The notes beneath the pieces are model-generated. The model saw only the letters and a program-made list of their open reading frames with translations. It did not search any database and was not told the origin of the DNA. A program made the translations under genes and the position numbers. Shown piece after piece: positions 35,560 through 44,788 of a stretch of 64,000 nt of DNA. Source of the stretch: Phytohabitans aurantiacus (lineage in GTDB: Bacteria; Actinomycetota; Actinomycetes; Mycobacteriales; Micromonosporaceae). The stretch spans positions 1 to 64,000 of the forward strand of contig NZ_BSDI01000002.1 of assembly GCF_027923225.1 (NCBI RefSeq), in the 5' to 3' direction. The stretch's first letter is position 1. The number at the start of each line of letters is the position of its first letter.

Positions 35560-38500
35560 GCATCTATCGCCGCCGCCTCGCGGCCGGACTCACCGTCCTG
35601 ATGACCGTGACGCTGATCAGCGTCACGCGACCGGAGGTCTCGGCAGCCGCCGGGCCGTCCACCGGGGTCGAGAAGACCGATCCGGTACCGGTGACGAAGC
35701 AGACCATGGGCAGCCGTGCCCCCGATCAGGCCAGCCTGCTCGCCCTGACCGGTAACCAGGCGGCGGGAGTCCAGCCCAAGGAGGGCACCGGAACGGCGAC
35801 GGCGAGCCCGCTGTCACCGAGCGCGTCTTGGAAGGTCTCGCCGCAGACGGGCGACTTCACCTGGTCCTACCCGATGCGGGTGCCGCCCGTGCCGGGCGGC
35901 CTGGAGCCCGAGCTGGCCCTGAGCTACTCGTCGTCCTCGGTGGACGGTCGCACCAGCGCGACCAACAACCAGGCGTCGTGGGTCGGTGACGGCTGGGATC
36001 TGTCGGTCGGGTTCATCGAGCGGACCTACGGTGGTTGTTCCACCGATGGGCATCCCACGAAGGGTGATCTGTGCTGGCGCACCGAGAACGCGTACGCCGC
36101 GTTCCCGGGCGGCAGCGGCCAGATGGTCAAGGACAGCGGCGGTTTCTGGCGGCTGGAGTCGGACAACGGCGCCCGGATCGAGCACCAGCCCGATGATTCC
36201 TGGCGGATCACGACGGTCGACGGGACGCAGTACTTCTTCGGCTCGCGTGCCGACGCCGGTTCGAAGTGGACGGTCCCGGTGTACGGCGACGACGCGGGCG
36301 AGCCCTGCAACGGCGCCACCTTCGCCACGTCGTACTGCGTCCGGCCGTGGCGGTGGAACCTGGACAAGGTCGTGGACACGCACGGCAACCAGATCCGGTA
36401 CGGGTACGCGGCGGAGACCGGCAGCTACCGCCGCAACGAGGGCGAGGCCCGGGCGGACTACGTGCGCGGCGGCGCGTTGCGCAGCGCCGAGTACGGACCG
36501 GCTGACAGCGCCGGGCGCACTACGGCGCGGGTCGACTTCGAGACCGCCGACCGGTGCGTGCGCGACAGCGAGTGCACCGAGGCCAAGAAGGAGAACTGGC
36601 CGGACAGCCGTTCCGAGGCGGACCCGGAGAGCATCGCGCCCACCTTCTGGATCACCAAGCGGCTCTCGAAGGTGACCACCAGCGTGCTCGGGGACGGCGG
36701 CCAGTACCGGCGCGTCGACTCGTGGACGCTGGAGCACGAGTTCCCCAACCCGGGCGATGGCCAGAAGGCCGCGCTGTGGCTGCGCTCGATCACCCGGGCG
36801 GGGCACGTGGGTGGCGACACCACGCTGCCGAAGGTCGTCTTCGAAGGCACCAGGATGGCGAACCGCGTGCACCTGGCTGACGTCTTCGCACCGCTGAACC
36901 GGTACCGGATAACGGGAATCGTCAGCGAGAGCGGTGGCGTCGTCGACATCAAGTACCGCACCCCCGACTGCACACCCGCCAACGTCGACTCGATCGTCAG
37001 GCACGAGAACACGAAGCTGTGCTATCCGGTGAAGTGGAAGCCGCAGTTCAGCAAGGAGCGCACCGACTGGTTCCACAAGTACGTGGTCGACGCGGTGGAC
37101 GAGCTCGACCGCCTGGGCAACACCGTGCCGACCAGTACCCGATACGTGTACCACCACGACGACGGTGCGATGTGGCACTACGACACCAGCGAGTTCACCG
37201 AGGACAGCAAGCGCACCTGGAGCGACTACCGGGGCTTCGCCCGGGTCCGGGTGCTGACCGGCCGCGAAGATGACGACAGCGGCCCGGTGACGATGGTGGA
37301 ACACCGCTACCACCGGGGCATGCACGGCGACACCATGCCGGGCGACGCGACCCGCACCGTCACCGTCGACGGCCGGCCGGACCACGAGTGGCTGTCCGGA
37401 TTCGAGTACTACAACGCGACCCACCTCGGGGTGAGCGAGACCGTCGTCAGCAAGACACTCACCAAACCCGATTGGCAGGGCCCCACCGCCAGCCGCGGCA
37501 AGATAAGCGCCTACATCCTGCGCGACGGCGAGGAACGCACCCTGACCCATCTCCGCGACGACAAGTGGCGCGAGAGCAAGGTGAAATACTCCTACGACGA
37601 CAGGGGAATCCTCACCGAAACCGACGACCTCGGTGACGTGGACGAGCCCGGTGACGACCGGTGCGCCACGGTCAGCTACGTCCGCAACGACGGCGACTGG
37701 ATTCTCGACCGTCCCGCCCGAAACGTGACCGTCTCGGTCAACTGCGACGCCACCCCGGTCTTCCCGCGCGACGCGCTGTCGGACACCCAGACCGCCTACG
37801 ACGGCAAGGACTTCGACCAGGCACCGTCCAAAGGCGACCCGACACACGTCAAGTCGGCCAAGGCCCGGCCGGCCGCCGACCCGGTCTACCAGACCATGTC
37901 CACGACCACGTACGACGAGTACGGCCGGGTCACGACGTCGGGCGACGCGCTCGGGCGCACGACAACGACCGCCTACGAACCCGCTACCGGCGGCCCGGTG
38001 ACCCGGACGACCACCACCAACCCGCTGGGGCACGCGACCGTCAGCACCCTCGAACCGGCCTGGGGAGAGCCCACCAAGACGGTCGAGCCGAACGGGGCGG
38101 CCACCGAGACTCAGTACGACCCGCTGGGCCGCACAGCACAGGTCTGGCTGCCCAACCGGCCACGGGCCACCAACCCCGAAGGCAGCTACAAGTTCACGTA
38201 CGAGATCCACAACGACAAGACGACGGTCGTCACCACCAGCAAGGTCGGCCCCCGGGGCAACCACGTCACCGCGCACACCCTCTACGACGGCCTGCTACGG
38301 GAGCGGCAGGCCCAGGCACCCGCGGCGGGCGGGGGTCGGCTGATCGTCGACACCCACTACGACACCCACGGGCGCTCCTTCAAGACCACCAACCCGTACT
38401 ACGACGACGCCACCATCGACAAGGACCTGTGGCGGGCACTGGACAACAAGATCCCCAGCCTGACGCGCAACACATACGACGGGGCCAACCGCGTCACCGC

Positions 38501-41075
38501 CACCGAACTGCGCGTCCACGACACGGTCAACCAGCGCACCACCACCAGCTACGACGGTGACCGGGTGACGGTCACGCCGCCCAACGGCGCACCGCCGACC
38601 ACCACCGTCGTCAACGCCCGCGGGCAGACCATCGAGAAGATCCAGGCGGGCGAGTCCACAAAGTACGGTTACTCCAAGGCCGGGCTGCTGGCTTCCGTCA
38701 CCGACCCGGCCCGCAACTCCTGGACCTTCGGCTACGACCTCCTCGGCAACCGGGTCGAGAGCAACGACCTGGACAAGGGCGAGTCGGCCGCGACCTTCGA
38801 CGCCGCCGGGCAGCTGATGAGCACCACCGACGCCCGCGGAATCACGCTCACCTACGACTACGACGGCCTGGGCCGGCGCACGAGTGTCAAGCAGGGCGGT
38901 GACGCCCTGACGGAGTTCACCTTCGACACGGCCGCCAACGGCGTCGGCCTGCCGGCCAAGACCATCCGTCACCACGGCGGTCAGGCGTACGTCACCGAGA
39001 TCCTCGGCTACTCGCTGATGGGGCAGGCCACCCGGGCGCAGACGACCATCCCGGAGAACGAGGAGACGCTCGCCGGGACGTACCTCAACACGTTCACCTA
39101 CAACCCTGACGGGAGCCTCGCCTCCGAGAGCTACCCGGCGATCGGCGACCAGACCCAGCCGTGGGGCATCAAGCAGGAGATCGTCACACACACCTACGAC
39201 GACCACGGCCGTCCACTCAAGACATACGGCGGGTTCCCCGGAAAACCGGTCAACTACGTACTCGACAACGAGTACACGCGGTACGGCGAAAGCTCGCGCG
39301 TGCACCTGGGGGAGGCCCCGAAGGACGGCGTCGACGGGAAGCGCTCGTGGCTGACCAGCTACCGGGAGCTAGGCACCCGCCGCATCGAGCGGATGATCGT
39401 CGACGCCGAGGTGTCATCGCCCAAGCAGTCCGACGCGACGTTCGCCTACGACCCGGCCGGAAACGTCACATCGATCGCGACCGCGCTGCCGGGCGGAACC
39501 GTCGACCGGCAATGCTTCCGCTACGACGCGCAGCGCCGGCTGACCGACGCGTGGACACCGGCGGCGCAGTGCGGTACACCGACCGACGCGCTCGGCGGCC
39601 CGGCGTCGTACCGGCAATCGTTCACCTACGACGCGGCCGGCAACCGGACGACGGGCACCAAGGACGGCGCGCTGACCCAGTACAACTACACCGGCACCGG
39701 GCACCGGCTGGCGTCCCTTTCCACCCCGTCCACACTGGGCGCCCAGTCCGTCGCCTTCGAGTACGACGCCGCCGGCAACACCAAGGCCCTGGCCGGGACG
39801 GCGCTGGAGTGGGACGCCGAGGGACACCTCGCCAAGGCGGTCAAGGACGGCAAGGAAACCACCTTCGTCTACGCGGCGAACGGCGAGCGGCTCATACGCG
39901 AGAGCCCCGACGGCGTGACGCTCTACCTCGCGGGACAAGAACTCCGACTCGACAAGCAGTCCGGGGCCCGCGAGGCGACCCGCTACTACACCCACGGCGA
40001 CCAGACGATCGCGGTACGCGCCGGCGGCCGGCTCACCTGGCTCGCCGCCGACCACCAGGGCACCGCGCAGATCGCGCTCGACGCGGAGACACTCCAGACG
40101 ACCAAGCGGTTCTTCGATCCGTTCGGCACCCCGCGCGGTCCGCAGGCCGCCTTCCCCGGAGAGAAGGGATTCATCGGAGGTACCCGGGACGACTCCACCG
40201 GGCTGACCCACCTGGGCGCTCGCGAGTACTCGCCCGGCCTCGGCCGGTTCGTGTCGGTCGACCCGCTGCTGATCGCAGACGATCCGCAGCAGCTCAACGG
40301 CTACGCCTACGCCGCCAACACGCCAGTCGTCATGAGCGACCCGACCGGCCTGGCCGGCAACTGCCCGGACGGCGTCTGCACCAAGAACACCTGCCAGAAC
40401 TGCGCCAGCAACCGAAAGTCGCCCGAGGTCAAGCAGCAGCAACAGAGGCAGGCGTGGGGCCCGCACTACCGGTCGTTCCAGAACGAGAAGGCAGTACAGA
40501 AACAGGCTCGCGCCTACCCACCCGTCCGGCCGATGCCTGTCATGAAGCCTGTGGCCGCGCACACCTCCCCGCGCAACTCTCGCAAGGCCCCCGTGAAGGC
40601 GCCCAAGGCCGGTCGCGGCGGCAACTACGGCTTGGAGATGCTCGGAGGGTTCGCACATGAGGTGGTGCGCATCGAGTGGGAGAGAGAAACCACGGAGGAG
40701 GATCTCTACCGCCAAGGAGGCGGGCCACCACCCGCCGGAAATGGATTGCGTGGCGCGAAGCCGAGCGATTTCGACGATGATAATGGCAATAGGGTGCCGG
40801 TCGGTCCGTATGCGCCGACCAAACCCATGGACCGGGTTCCGGGTTCTTCCACGTTCATTGACCCCCACAGGGCGCCCGTGAAGGGCAATTTTTACAAGCT
40901 GCCGGCCGGGACAAGGCTTCCGCCCGGCCTCGCTCTCCACAAGGATGGCAAGGACGTCGGAGGGCACGCATCGTGGGGACATCGTACGATCTACGCGACG
41001 CGTGATATGAGCTACGAGGAATTCGAGGAAATGGTGCGCGAGTTGCCGTGGAAATGGGAAGTAAAAACCAGGTGA
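35556..41075 (+). CDS. RHS/YD-repeat polymorphic toxin with variable C-terminal tip
   Basis: 1839 residues. Signal-like start (RRRLAAGLTVLMTVTLISVT), then a SpvB/TcdB-like shell domain (FTWSYPMRVPPVPGGLEPEL, LALSYSSSSVDGRTS) and long YD repeats such as YDPLGRTAQVW, TYDYDGLGRRTSV and EYDAAGNTKAL. The RHS core closes with GLGRFVSVDPLL and a DPTGL box near residue 1599. The 240-residue tip that follows has its own composition (lower GC, AAT and GAT codons) and ends in LPPGLALHKDGKDVGGHASW and EEFEEMVRELPW, which vaguely recalls Tse2-like ADP-ribosyltransferase toxins; low certainty. RHS shells encapsulate and release the tip. GGAG lies eight bases before the ATG. Confidence 0.9.
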   Translation: MSIYRRRLAAGLTVLMTVTLISVTRPEVSAAAGPSTGVEKTDPVPVTKQTMGSRAPDQASLLALTGNQAAGVQPKEGTGTATASPLSPSASWKVSPQTGDFTWSYPMRVPPVPGGLEPELALSYSSSSVDGRTSATNNQASWVGDGWDLSVGFIERTYGGCSTDGHPTKGDLCWRTENAYAAFPGGSGQMVKDSGGFWRLESDNGARIEHQPDDSWRITTVDGTQYFFGSRADAGSKWTVPVYGDDAGEPCNGATFATSYCVRPWRWNLDKVVDTHGNQIRYGYAAETGSYRRNEGEARADYVRGGALRSAEYGPADSAGRTTARVDFETADRCVRDSECTEAKKENWPDSRSEADPESIAPTFWITKRLSKVTTSVLGDGGQYRRVDSWTLEHEFPNPGDGQKAALWLRSITRAGHVGGDTTLPKVVFEGTRMANRVHLADVFAPLNRYRITGIVSESGGVVDIKYRTPDCTPANVDSIVRHENTKLCYPVKWKPQFSKERTDWFHKYVVDAVDELDRLGNTVPTSTRYVYHHDDGAMWHYDTSEFTEDSKRTWSDYRGFARVRVLTGREDDDSGPVTMVEHRYHRGMHGDTMPGDATRTVTVDGRPDHEWLSGFEYYNATHLGVSETVVSKTLTKPDWQGPTASRGKISAYILRDGEERTLTHLRDDKWRESKVKYSYDDRGILTETDDLGDVDEPGDDRCATVSYVRNDGDWILDRPARNVTVSVNCDATPVFPRDALSDTQTAYDGKDFDQAPSKGDPTHVKSAKARPAADPVYQTMSTTTYDEYGRVTTSGDALGRTTTTAYEPATGGPVTRTTTTNPLGHATVSTLEPAWGEPTKTVEPNGAATETQYDPLGRTAQVWLPNRPRATNPEGSYKFTYEIHNDKTTVVTTSKVGPRGNHVTAHTLYDGLLRERQAQAPAAGGGRLIVDTHYDTHGRSFKTTNPYYDDATIDKDLWRALDNKIPSLTRNTYDGANRVTATELRVHDTVNQRTTTSYDGDRVTVTPPNGAPPTTTVVNARGQTIEKIQAGESTKYGYSKAGLLASVTDPARNSWTFGYDLLGNRVESNDLDKGESAATFDAAGQLMSTTDARGITLTYDYDGLGRRTSVKQGGDALTEFTFDTAANGVGLPAKTIRHHGGQAYVTEILGYSLMGQATRAQTTIPENEETLAGTYLNTFTYNPDGSLASESYPAIGDQTQPWGIKQEIVTHTYDDHGRPLKTYGGFPGKPVNYVLDNEYTRYGESSRVHLGEAPKDGVDGKRSWLTSYRELGTRRIERMIVDAEVSSPKQSDATFAYDPAGNVTSIATALPGGTVDRQCFRYDAQRRLTDAWTPAAQCGTPTDALGGPASYRQSFTYDAAGNRTTGTKDGALTQYNYTGTGHRLASLSTPSTLGAQSVAFEYDAAGNTKALAGTALEWDAEGHLAKAVKDGKETTFVYAANGERLIRESPDGVTLYLAGQELRLDKQSGAREATRYYTHGDQTIAVRAGGRLTWLAADHQGTAQIALDAETLQTTKRFFDPFGTPRGPQAAFPGEKGFIGGTRDDSTGLTHLGAREYSPGLGRFVSVDPLLIADDPQQLNGYAYAANTPVVMSDPTGLAGNCPDGVCTKNTCQNCASNRKSPEVKQQQQRQAWGPHYRSFQNEKAVQKQARAYPPVRPMPVMKPVAAHTSPRNSRKAPVKAPKAGRGGNYGLEMLGGFAHEVVRIEWERETTEEDLYRQGGGPPPAGNGLRGAKPSDFDDDNGNRVPVGPYAPTKPMDRVPGSSTFIDPHRAPVKGNFYKLPAGTRLPPGLALHKDGKDVGGHASWGHRTIYATRDMSYEEFEEMVRELPWKWEVKTR

Positions 41076-41554
41076 TGAGCGAGTCGAGCGAAAGCGACCT
41101 GTGGCGGCTGGCCGAGGCGAGCTTCGAGTCCGCGCTGGGGCTGGAGCACGCGGTCCTGGCCGACCCTGTCGTCGCCAAGGAGATCCTGGGCGCCGGGCTG
41201 CGTCACGCCGTCAACCGGGGCGTGGCCCTGCGCGCGCTGTCCCACGTGTCTCCCGAGCTGACGATCGAGCTGGTCGAGGACGTCGTCAAAGCCTCGACGA
41301 GCCACCGCGACGCCATGCTCGCGCGCGAAGTGCTGGCGCGGCTGCCGTACCAAACCTGCCTGCGTCATGTGGCACCGGTCGTGGCGCGGTCGGCTCGGCA
41401 AGCCGATGGCGAGGACCTTCGCCGCTACGCCGAACTGCTGGACCATCTCGGCCTGGCCGAGGCGCTGAGCGAGTTGGCGGCCCTCGCCCTGCAAAGCGAC
41501 GACCTTGACATTCGCGAGGTCGGCGAGGACTACGCAGAACCGAGCGGCTCCTGA
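41075..41554 (+). CDS. Candidate immunity protein to the RHS tip
   Basis: 159 residues, all-helical, acidic, no signal peptide (LWRLAEASFESALGLEHAVL; LSHVSPELTIELVEDVVKAS; LLDHLGLAEALSELAALALQ). Repeating ~35-residue helix pairs suggest a HEAT-like or similar solenoid. The ATG shares one base with the RHS stop (TGATG), the standard place for the gene that neutralises a polymorphic toxin. No known immunity family was recognised. In-frame starts inside the RHS gene (41048, 41054) exist but have no better ribosome site. A strong terminator follows two bases after the stop codon. Confidence 0.65.
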   Translation: MSESSESDLWRLAEASFESALGLEHAVLADPVVAKEILGAGLRHAVNRGVALRALSHVSPELTIELVEDVVKASTSHRDAMLAREVLARLPYQTCLRHVAPVVARSARQADGEDLRRYAELLDHLGLAEALSELAALALQSDDLDIREVGEDYAEPSGS

Positions 41555-41555
41555 G

Positions 41556-41596
41556 GCCGCTGCTCCCGCGGGCCTACCGTCCGCGGGAGCAGCGGC
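41556..41596. terminator. Perfect 16-bp stem hairpin between convergent genes
   Basis: GCCGCTGCTCCCGCGG (41556-41571) pairs perfectly with 41581-41596 around a 9-base loop. It begins two bases after the immunity-gene stop and lies before the stop of the minus-strand HxlR reading frame, so it can end both transcripts. The arm shares the core GCTGCTCCCGCGG with the dispersed 67-bp repeat. Confidence 0.8.
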
Positions 41597-41617
41597 GGAG
41601 CAGGCGTTGCGGCGGGG

Positions 41618-42050
41618 CTATCGAGCCGCCTTGGCGTCGTAGTCGTGCCGGGCCTGCTCGATCCTGTCGAGGTTGATGCCGGCCCAGTCGGCCAGGTGCG
41701 CGAAGAGCGGAGCGAGGCTGCGACCGAAGTCGCTGATTTCGTACTCGACTCGGGGTGGTACCTCGGGATGATAAGTGCGCACGATCAGGCCATCGCGTTC
41801 GAGTTGGCGTAGTCGCTGGGTCAGCACCTTCGGGGTGATCGTGGTGATCCGCCCGCTCCAGCTCCACGAAGCGTTGCCGGCCGTATTCGTTCAGGGCCCA
41901 CAGGATCGGCGTGGTCCAACGGCTGAACACGATGTCCACGACCGGGCTGATCGGGCAGGCGTTCTCGGGGCTCGTGGATGTGTCCGCGGTCCAGGTCGGC
42001 TTGCCGGCCGCCAGGTCGGAAATCGATGACCTGACCAGGGAGTATTCCAA
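41618..42050 (-). pseudogene. HxlR-family regulator split by a one-base frameshift
   Basis: Two minus-strand frames together make one HxlR winged-helix protein. The first reads CPISPVVDIVFSRWTTPILW and continues through YGRQRFVELERA; the second continues ITPKVLTQRLRQLERDGLIV, then EYEISDFGRSLAPLFAHLAD, to a stop at 41618. The join lies within 41838-41850, where the near-tandem unit GATCACCAC/GATCACCCC invites slippage; removing one base restores the normal spacing. The 5' end is also doubtful (only a TTG at 42050). Either a decayed regulator of the adjoining NmrA gene or a sequencing error. Confidence 0.7.
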
Positions 42051-42895
42051 TGATCGTCGTTACCGGAGCGACCGGAAATGTCGGCCGGCCACTTGTCCGG
42101 GCACTGGCCGCGTCGGGTGAGAAGGTGACCGCCGTGTCACGCCGGATCGGGCAAACGGACGTACCGGCGGGGGTGCTGACCGCGGCCGCGGACATGACCG
42201 ATCCGCGGAGCTTACGACCCGTCCTGGACGGCGCCGATGCGCTGTTCCTCCACGACGGTGGTGCCAGCGCACATGGGTTGCGGCCACGAGACATCCTCGA
42301 TACCGCCAGCTCCGCCGGGGTGAGCAGGGTCGTGCTGCTGTCCTCGCAAGGAGTTCGCACCCGGCCGCAATCCCAGTCCCACGGCGTGCGGCTGCGCTCC
42401 ATCGAGGACGCCGCGCGGCGGTCCGGTCTGGACTGGACGATTCTGCGGCCAGGTGGCTTCCACTCCAATATGTACGCCTGGGCCGATTCGGTCCGTACCC
42501 AACGGACCGTCGTAGCGCCGTTCGGCGACGTCGGCATGCCGACGATCGATCCCGCCGACATCGCCGGCGTCGCGGCCAACACATTGCGCGAGGAGGGTCA
42601 CGCCGGACAGATCTACGAATTGACCGGGCCAGCGCTCACCACGCCCCGACAGCGCGCCGAGGTGATCGGCGACGCACTCGGCGAACCCGTCCGGTTCATC
42701 GAGCAGACCCGCGACGAGGCCCGCGTACAGATGCTGCGGTTCATGCCCGAATGGGCGGTCGACACCACCCTCGCCGTCCTTGGCGAGCCAACCCCCATCG
42801 AGCAGCAGATCAGCCCCACCGCCGAGCAGTTGCTCGGCCGGGCGCCACGCACCTTCGCCGACTGGGTCGAAGAACACATCTCCGCATTCCGTTAG
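42050..42895 (+). CDS. NmrA-like atypical short-chain NAD(P)-binding protein
   Basis: 281 residues. Rossmann motif GATGNVGRPLV at 6-16, then VLLSSQGVRTRP, DWTILRPGGFHSNMY and AGQIYELTGPALTTPRQRAE, which match NmrA / NAD(P)H-quinone-oxidoreductase-like members; the Tyr-x-x-x-Lys pair of classical SDRs is absent. GGGAG seven bases upstream fixes the ATG. The divergent, damaged HxlR gene is the usual genomic partner of such quinone/aldehyde-stress proteins, so this gene may now be unregulated. Substrate is unknown. Confidence 0.85.
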   Translation: MIVVTGATGNVGRPLVRALAASGEKVTAVSRRIGQTDVPAGVLTAAADMTDPRSLRPVLDGADALFLHDGGASAHGLRPRDILDTASSAGVSRVVLLSSQGVRTRPQSQSHGVRLRSIEDAARRSGLDWTILRPGGFHSNMYAWADSVRTQRTVVAPFGDVGMPTIDPADIAGVAANTLREEGHAGQIYELTGPALTTPRQRAEVIGDALGEPVRFIEQTRDEARVQMLRFMPEWAVDTTLAVLGEPTPIEQQISPTAEQLLGRAPRTFADWVEEHISAFR

Positions 42896-42934
42896 GGCCT
42901 GTATCAACGTGGCTGTTGCGGCCCGGCGCGGATG

Positions 42935-43774
42935 TCAGAGCCGCGTGGCAGCGAGGACCAGACCGGCCAGCGCCCGGGACCGGCTGTGCGGTGGCCACGC
43001 GATCAGTGTGGTGACCGTCGGGGCGTCCGGTACCGGCACGGTGGCGAGGTCGCGCTGCAGGCTGGCGCGGACCGACTCCGGCAGCACCGCCGTGGTGCGG
43101 CCGAGCCCGATCAGCTGGAGCAGTTGCGCGTTGTCGCGGACCTCCGGGCCGGGGCCGTCGGGGTAGGAGCCGTCGCGGCGCGGCCAGCGCGGCATCGGCA
43201 GGTCGGGGATCGCGGCTACCTCGGCCATCGTCAGGTGTGGCCGCGTGGTGAGCGGATGCCCCGCCGGCAGGACGGCGACCTGCCCTTCCGTGTGTAGCAC
43301 CTCGGTGTCGAATCCGACCGCGGAGTCGTACGGCAGGTGCAGCAGCGCGACGTCGGCACGCCCGTCACGCAGCAGCCCTTCCTGCTCCCCGACCCCGCAC
43401 AGCTGCACGTCGATGGCGACCGCGCCGGGTTCGGCGGCGTACGCGTCGAGCAGCTTCGCCAGCAGCTCGCTCGATGCGCCGGCCTTCGTCACAAGCACGA
43501 GGCTCGGGCCACCGGTGGCGGCGCGGCGGGTACGGCGCTCGGCGGCCTCGACCGCGTCGAGGGCGGCCCGGCCCTCCCGAAGCAGCACCGCGCCGGCCTC
43601 GGTGAGCGTCACCGCGCGGCTGGTGCGTTCCAGCAGCGTCACCCCGAGGCGCCGTTCGAGCTGGGCGATGGCGCGCGACAGCGGCGGCTGGGCTATCCCG
43701 AGGCGCTGCGCCGCGCGTCCAAAATGACGCTCTTGGGCGACGGCGACGAAGTACCGCAACTCGCGGGTCTCCAT
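42935..43774 (-). CDS. LysR-family transcriptional regulator
   Basis: 279 residues. N-terminal winged HTH METRELRYFVAVAQERHFGR, AAQRLGIAQPPLSRAIAQLE, RRLGVTLLERTSR; the C-terminal periplasmic-binding-like domain starts at LVLVTKAGASSELLAKLLDA. I take the ATG giving METREL, since the first in-frame codons lack a better site. It is divergent from an SDR gene, with a perfect LysR-type dyad in between (43798-43814), so it most likely controls that gene and itself. Confidence 0.9.
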   Translation of the reverse strand: METRELRYFVAVAQERHFGRAAQRLGIAQPPLSRAIAQLERRLGVTLLERTSRAVTLTEAGAVLLREGRAALDAVEAAERRTRRAATGGPSLVLVTKAGASSELLAKLLDAYAAEPGAVAIDVQLCGVGEQEGLLRDGRADVALLHLPYDSAVGFDTEVLHTEGQVAVLPAGHPLTTRPHLTMAEVAAIPDLPMPRWPRRDGSYPDGPGPEVRDNAQLLQLIGLGRTTAVLPESVRASLQRDLATVPVPDAPTVTTLIAWPPHSRSRALAGLVLAATRL

Positions 43775-43797
43775 GACCGCCACGGTACTCGAGGATT

Positions 43798-43814
43798 GAT
43801 ACCCGGCGGGTATC
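43798..43814. promoter_or_regulatory. LysR-type operator GATACCC-GGC-GGGTATC
   Basis: A perfect 7-bp inverted repeat with a 3-bp spacer that fits the T-N11-A rule (T at 43800, A at 43812). It lies 24 bp before the LysR start and about 56 bp before the divergent SDR start. Confidence 0.75.
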
Positions 43815-43869
43815 GCCGCGTACCCAGACGGTGTTGGAGCAACCGCCGTGCGATCGCCAGGCTCGAGGC

Positions 43870-44595
43870 ATGACTGAACGGACGATCGCGCTGGTCACCG
43901 GCGCGAACAAGGGGATCGGGTACGAGATCGCGGCCGGCCTGGGCGGACTCGGGTGGAGCGTCGGTGTCGGCGCGCGGGACGCCGGGCGGCGCGAGGGCGC
44001 GGTCGAGAAGTTGCGCGCCGCCGGGGTCGACGCCTTCGGCGTCGCCCTCGACGTGACGGACGACGCGAGCGCGACCGCGGCGGCCGCGCTGGTCGAGGAG
44101 CGTTTCGGACGCCTGGACGTACTGGTGAACAACGCCGGCGTGACCGGTGGCATGTCGCAGGCTCCGACCACAGTGGACATTGCTGTCATGCGCGCGGCCG
44201 TGGATACCAACGTGTTCGGCGTCATCCGGGTGACGAACGCCTTCCTGCCGCTGCTGCGCCGCTCGGCGTCGCCGCGGATCGTGAACATGTCCAGCACCGT
44301 CGGCTCGCTGACCCGCCAGACGACACCCGGGGCCCAGACCGGGCCGGTGTCCGCGGCGTACTCGCCGTCGAAGTCGTTCCTGAACGCGGTGACGGTGCAG
44401 TACGCCAGGGAGCTGGCCGGCACGAACGTCCTGATCAACCTCGGCTGCCCGGGCTACTGCGCCACCGACCTGAACGGGCACCGCGGCTACCGCACCCCGG
44501 AGCAGGGCGCGGCCATCGCGATCCGGCTCGCCACCCTCCCCGACGACGGCCCCACCGGCGCCTTCTTCGACGACGACGGCGTCGTGCCCTGGTGA
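43870..44595 (+). CDS. Short-chain dehydrogenase/reductase
   Basis: 241 residues, classical SDR: cofactor loop TGANKGIG at 10-17, structural NNAG in VLVNNAGVTGG, catalytic Ser in IVNMSST, and Y-x-x-x-K in AAYSPSKSFLNAV. A PG-motif follows (LGCPGYCATDLNGHRGYRTP), which is common in carbonyl reductases of the plant/CBR type. Divergent from the LysR gene. Reduces an unidentified carbonyl or oxidises an alcohol with NADP(H). Confidence 0.9.
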   Translation: MTERTIALVTGANKGIGYEIAAGLGGLGWSVGVGARDAGRREGAVEKLRAAGVDAFGVALDVTDDASATAAAALVEERFGRLDVLVNNAGVTGGMSQAPTTVDIAVMRAAVDTNVFGVIRVTNAFLPLLRRSASPRIVNMSSTVGSLTRQTTPGAQTGPVSAAYSPSKSFLNAVTVQYARELAGTNVLINLGCPGYCATDLNGHRGYRTPEQGAAIAIRLATLPDDGPTGAFFDDDGVVPW

Positions 44596-44788
44596 TCCCC
44601 TGACCCAGAGCCCGCGAAACCTGTTGGCGGACCACGGCGACTACTGCTAGCTTCCGCGGAGGCCGTGCGAGAGACCGAGGAGGTGGTACCCCGTGAACGA
44701 TTCGACATGGGTGCTCCCCTCTGGGGTCACGGTCGGGCGATAGGTCGTCCGGGAGCGCCGTTCACGAGCACTCCCGAAAGGCACGACC

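Noticed and set aside
35814..38276. Minus-strand 820-codon frame opposite the RHS gene
   Set aside because: Low-complexity Val/Gly/Arg shadow of the YD-repeat coding strand; no start site or motif.
41048..41074. Upstream start for the immunity gene inside the RHS frame
   Set aside because: Adds only MEMGSKNQV with no ribosome site; the TGATG junction at 41075 is the usual coupling.
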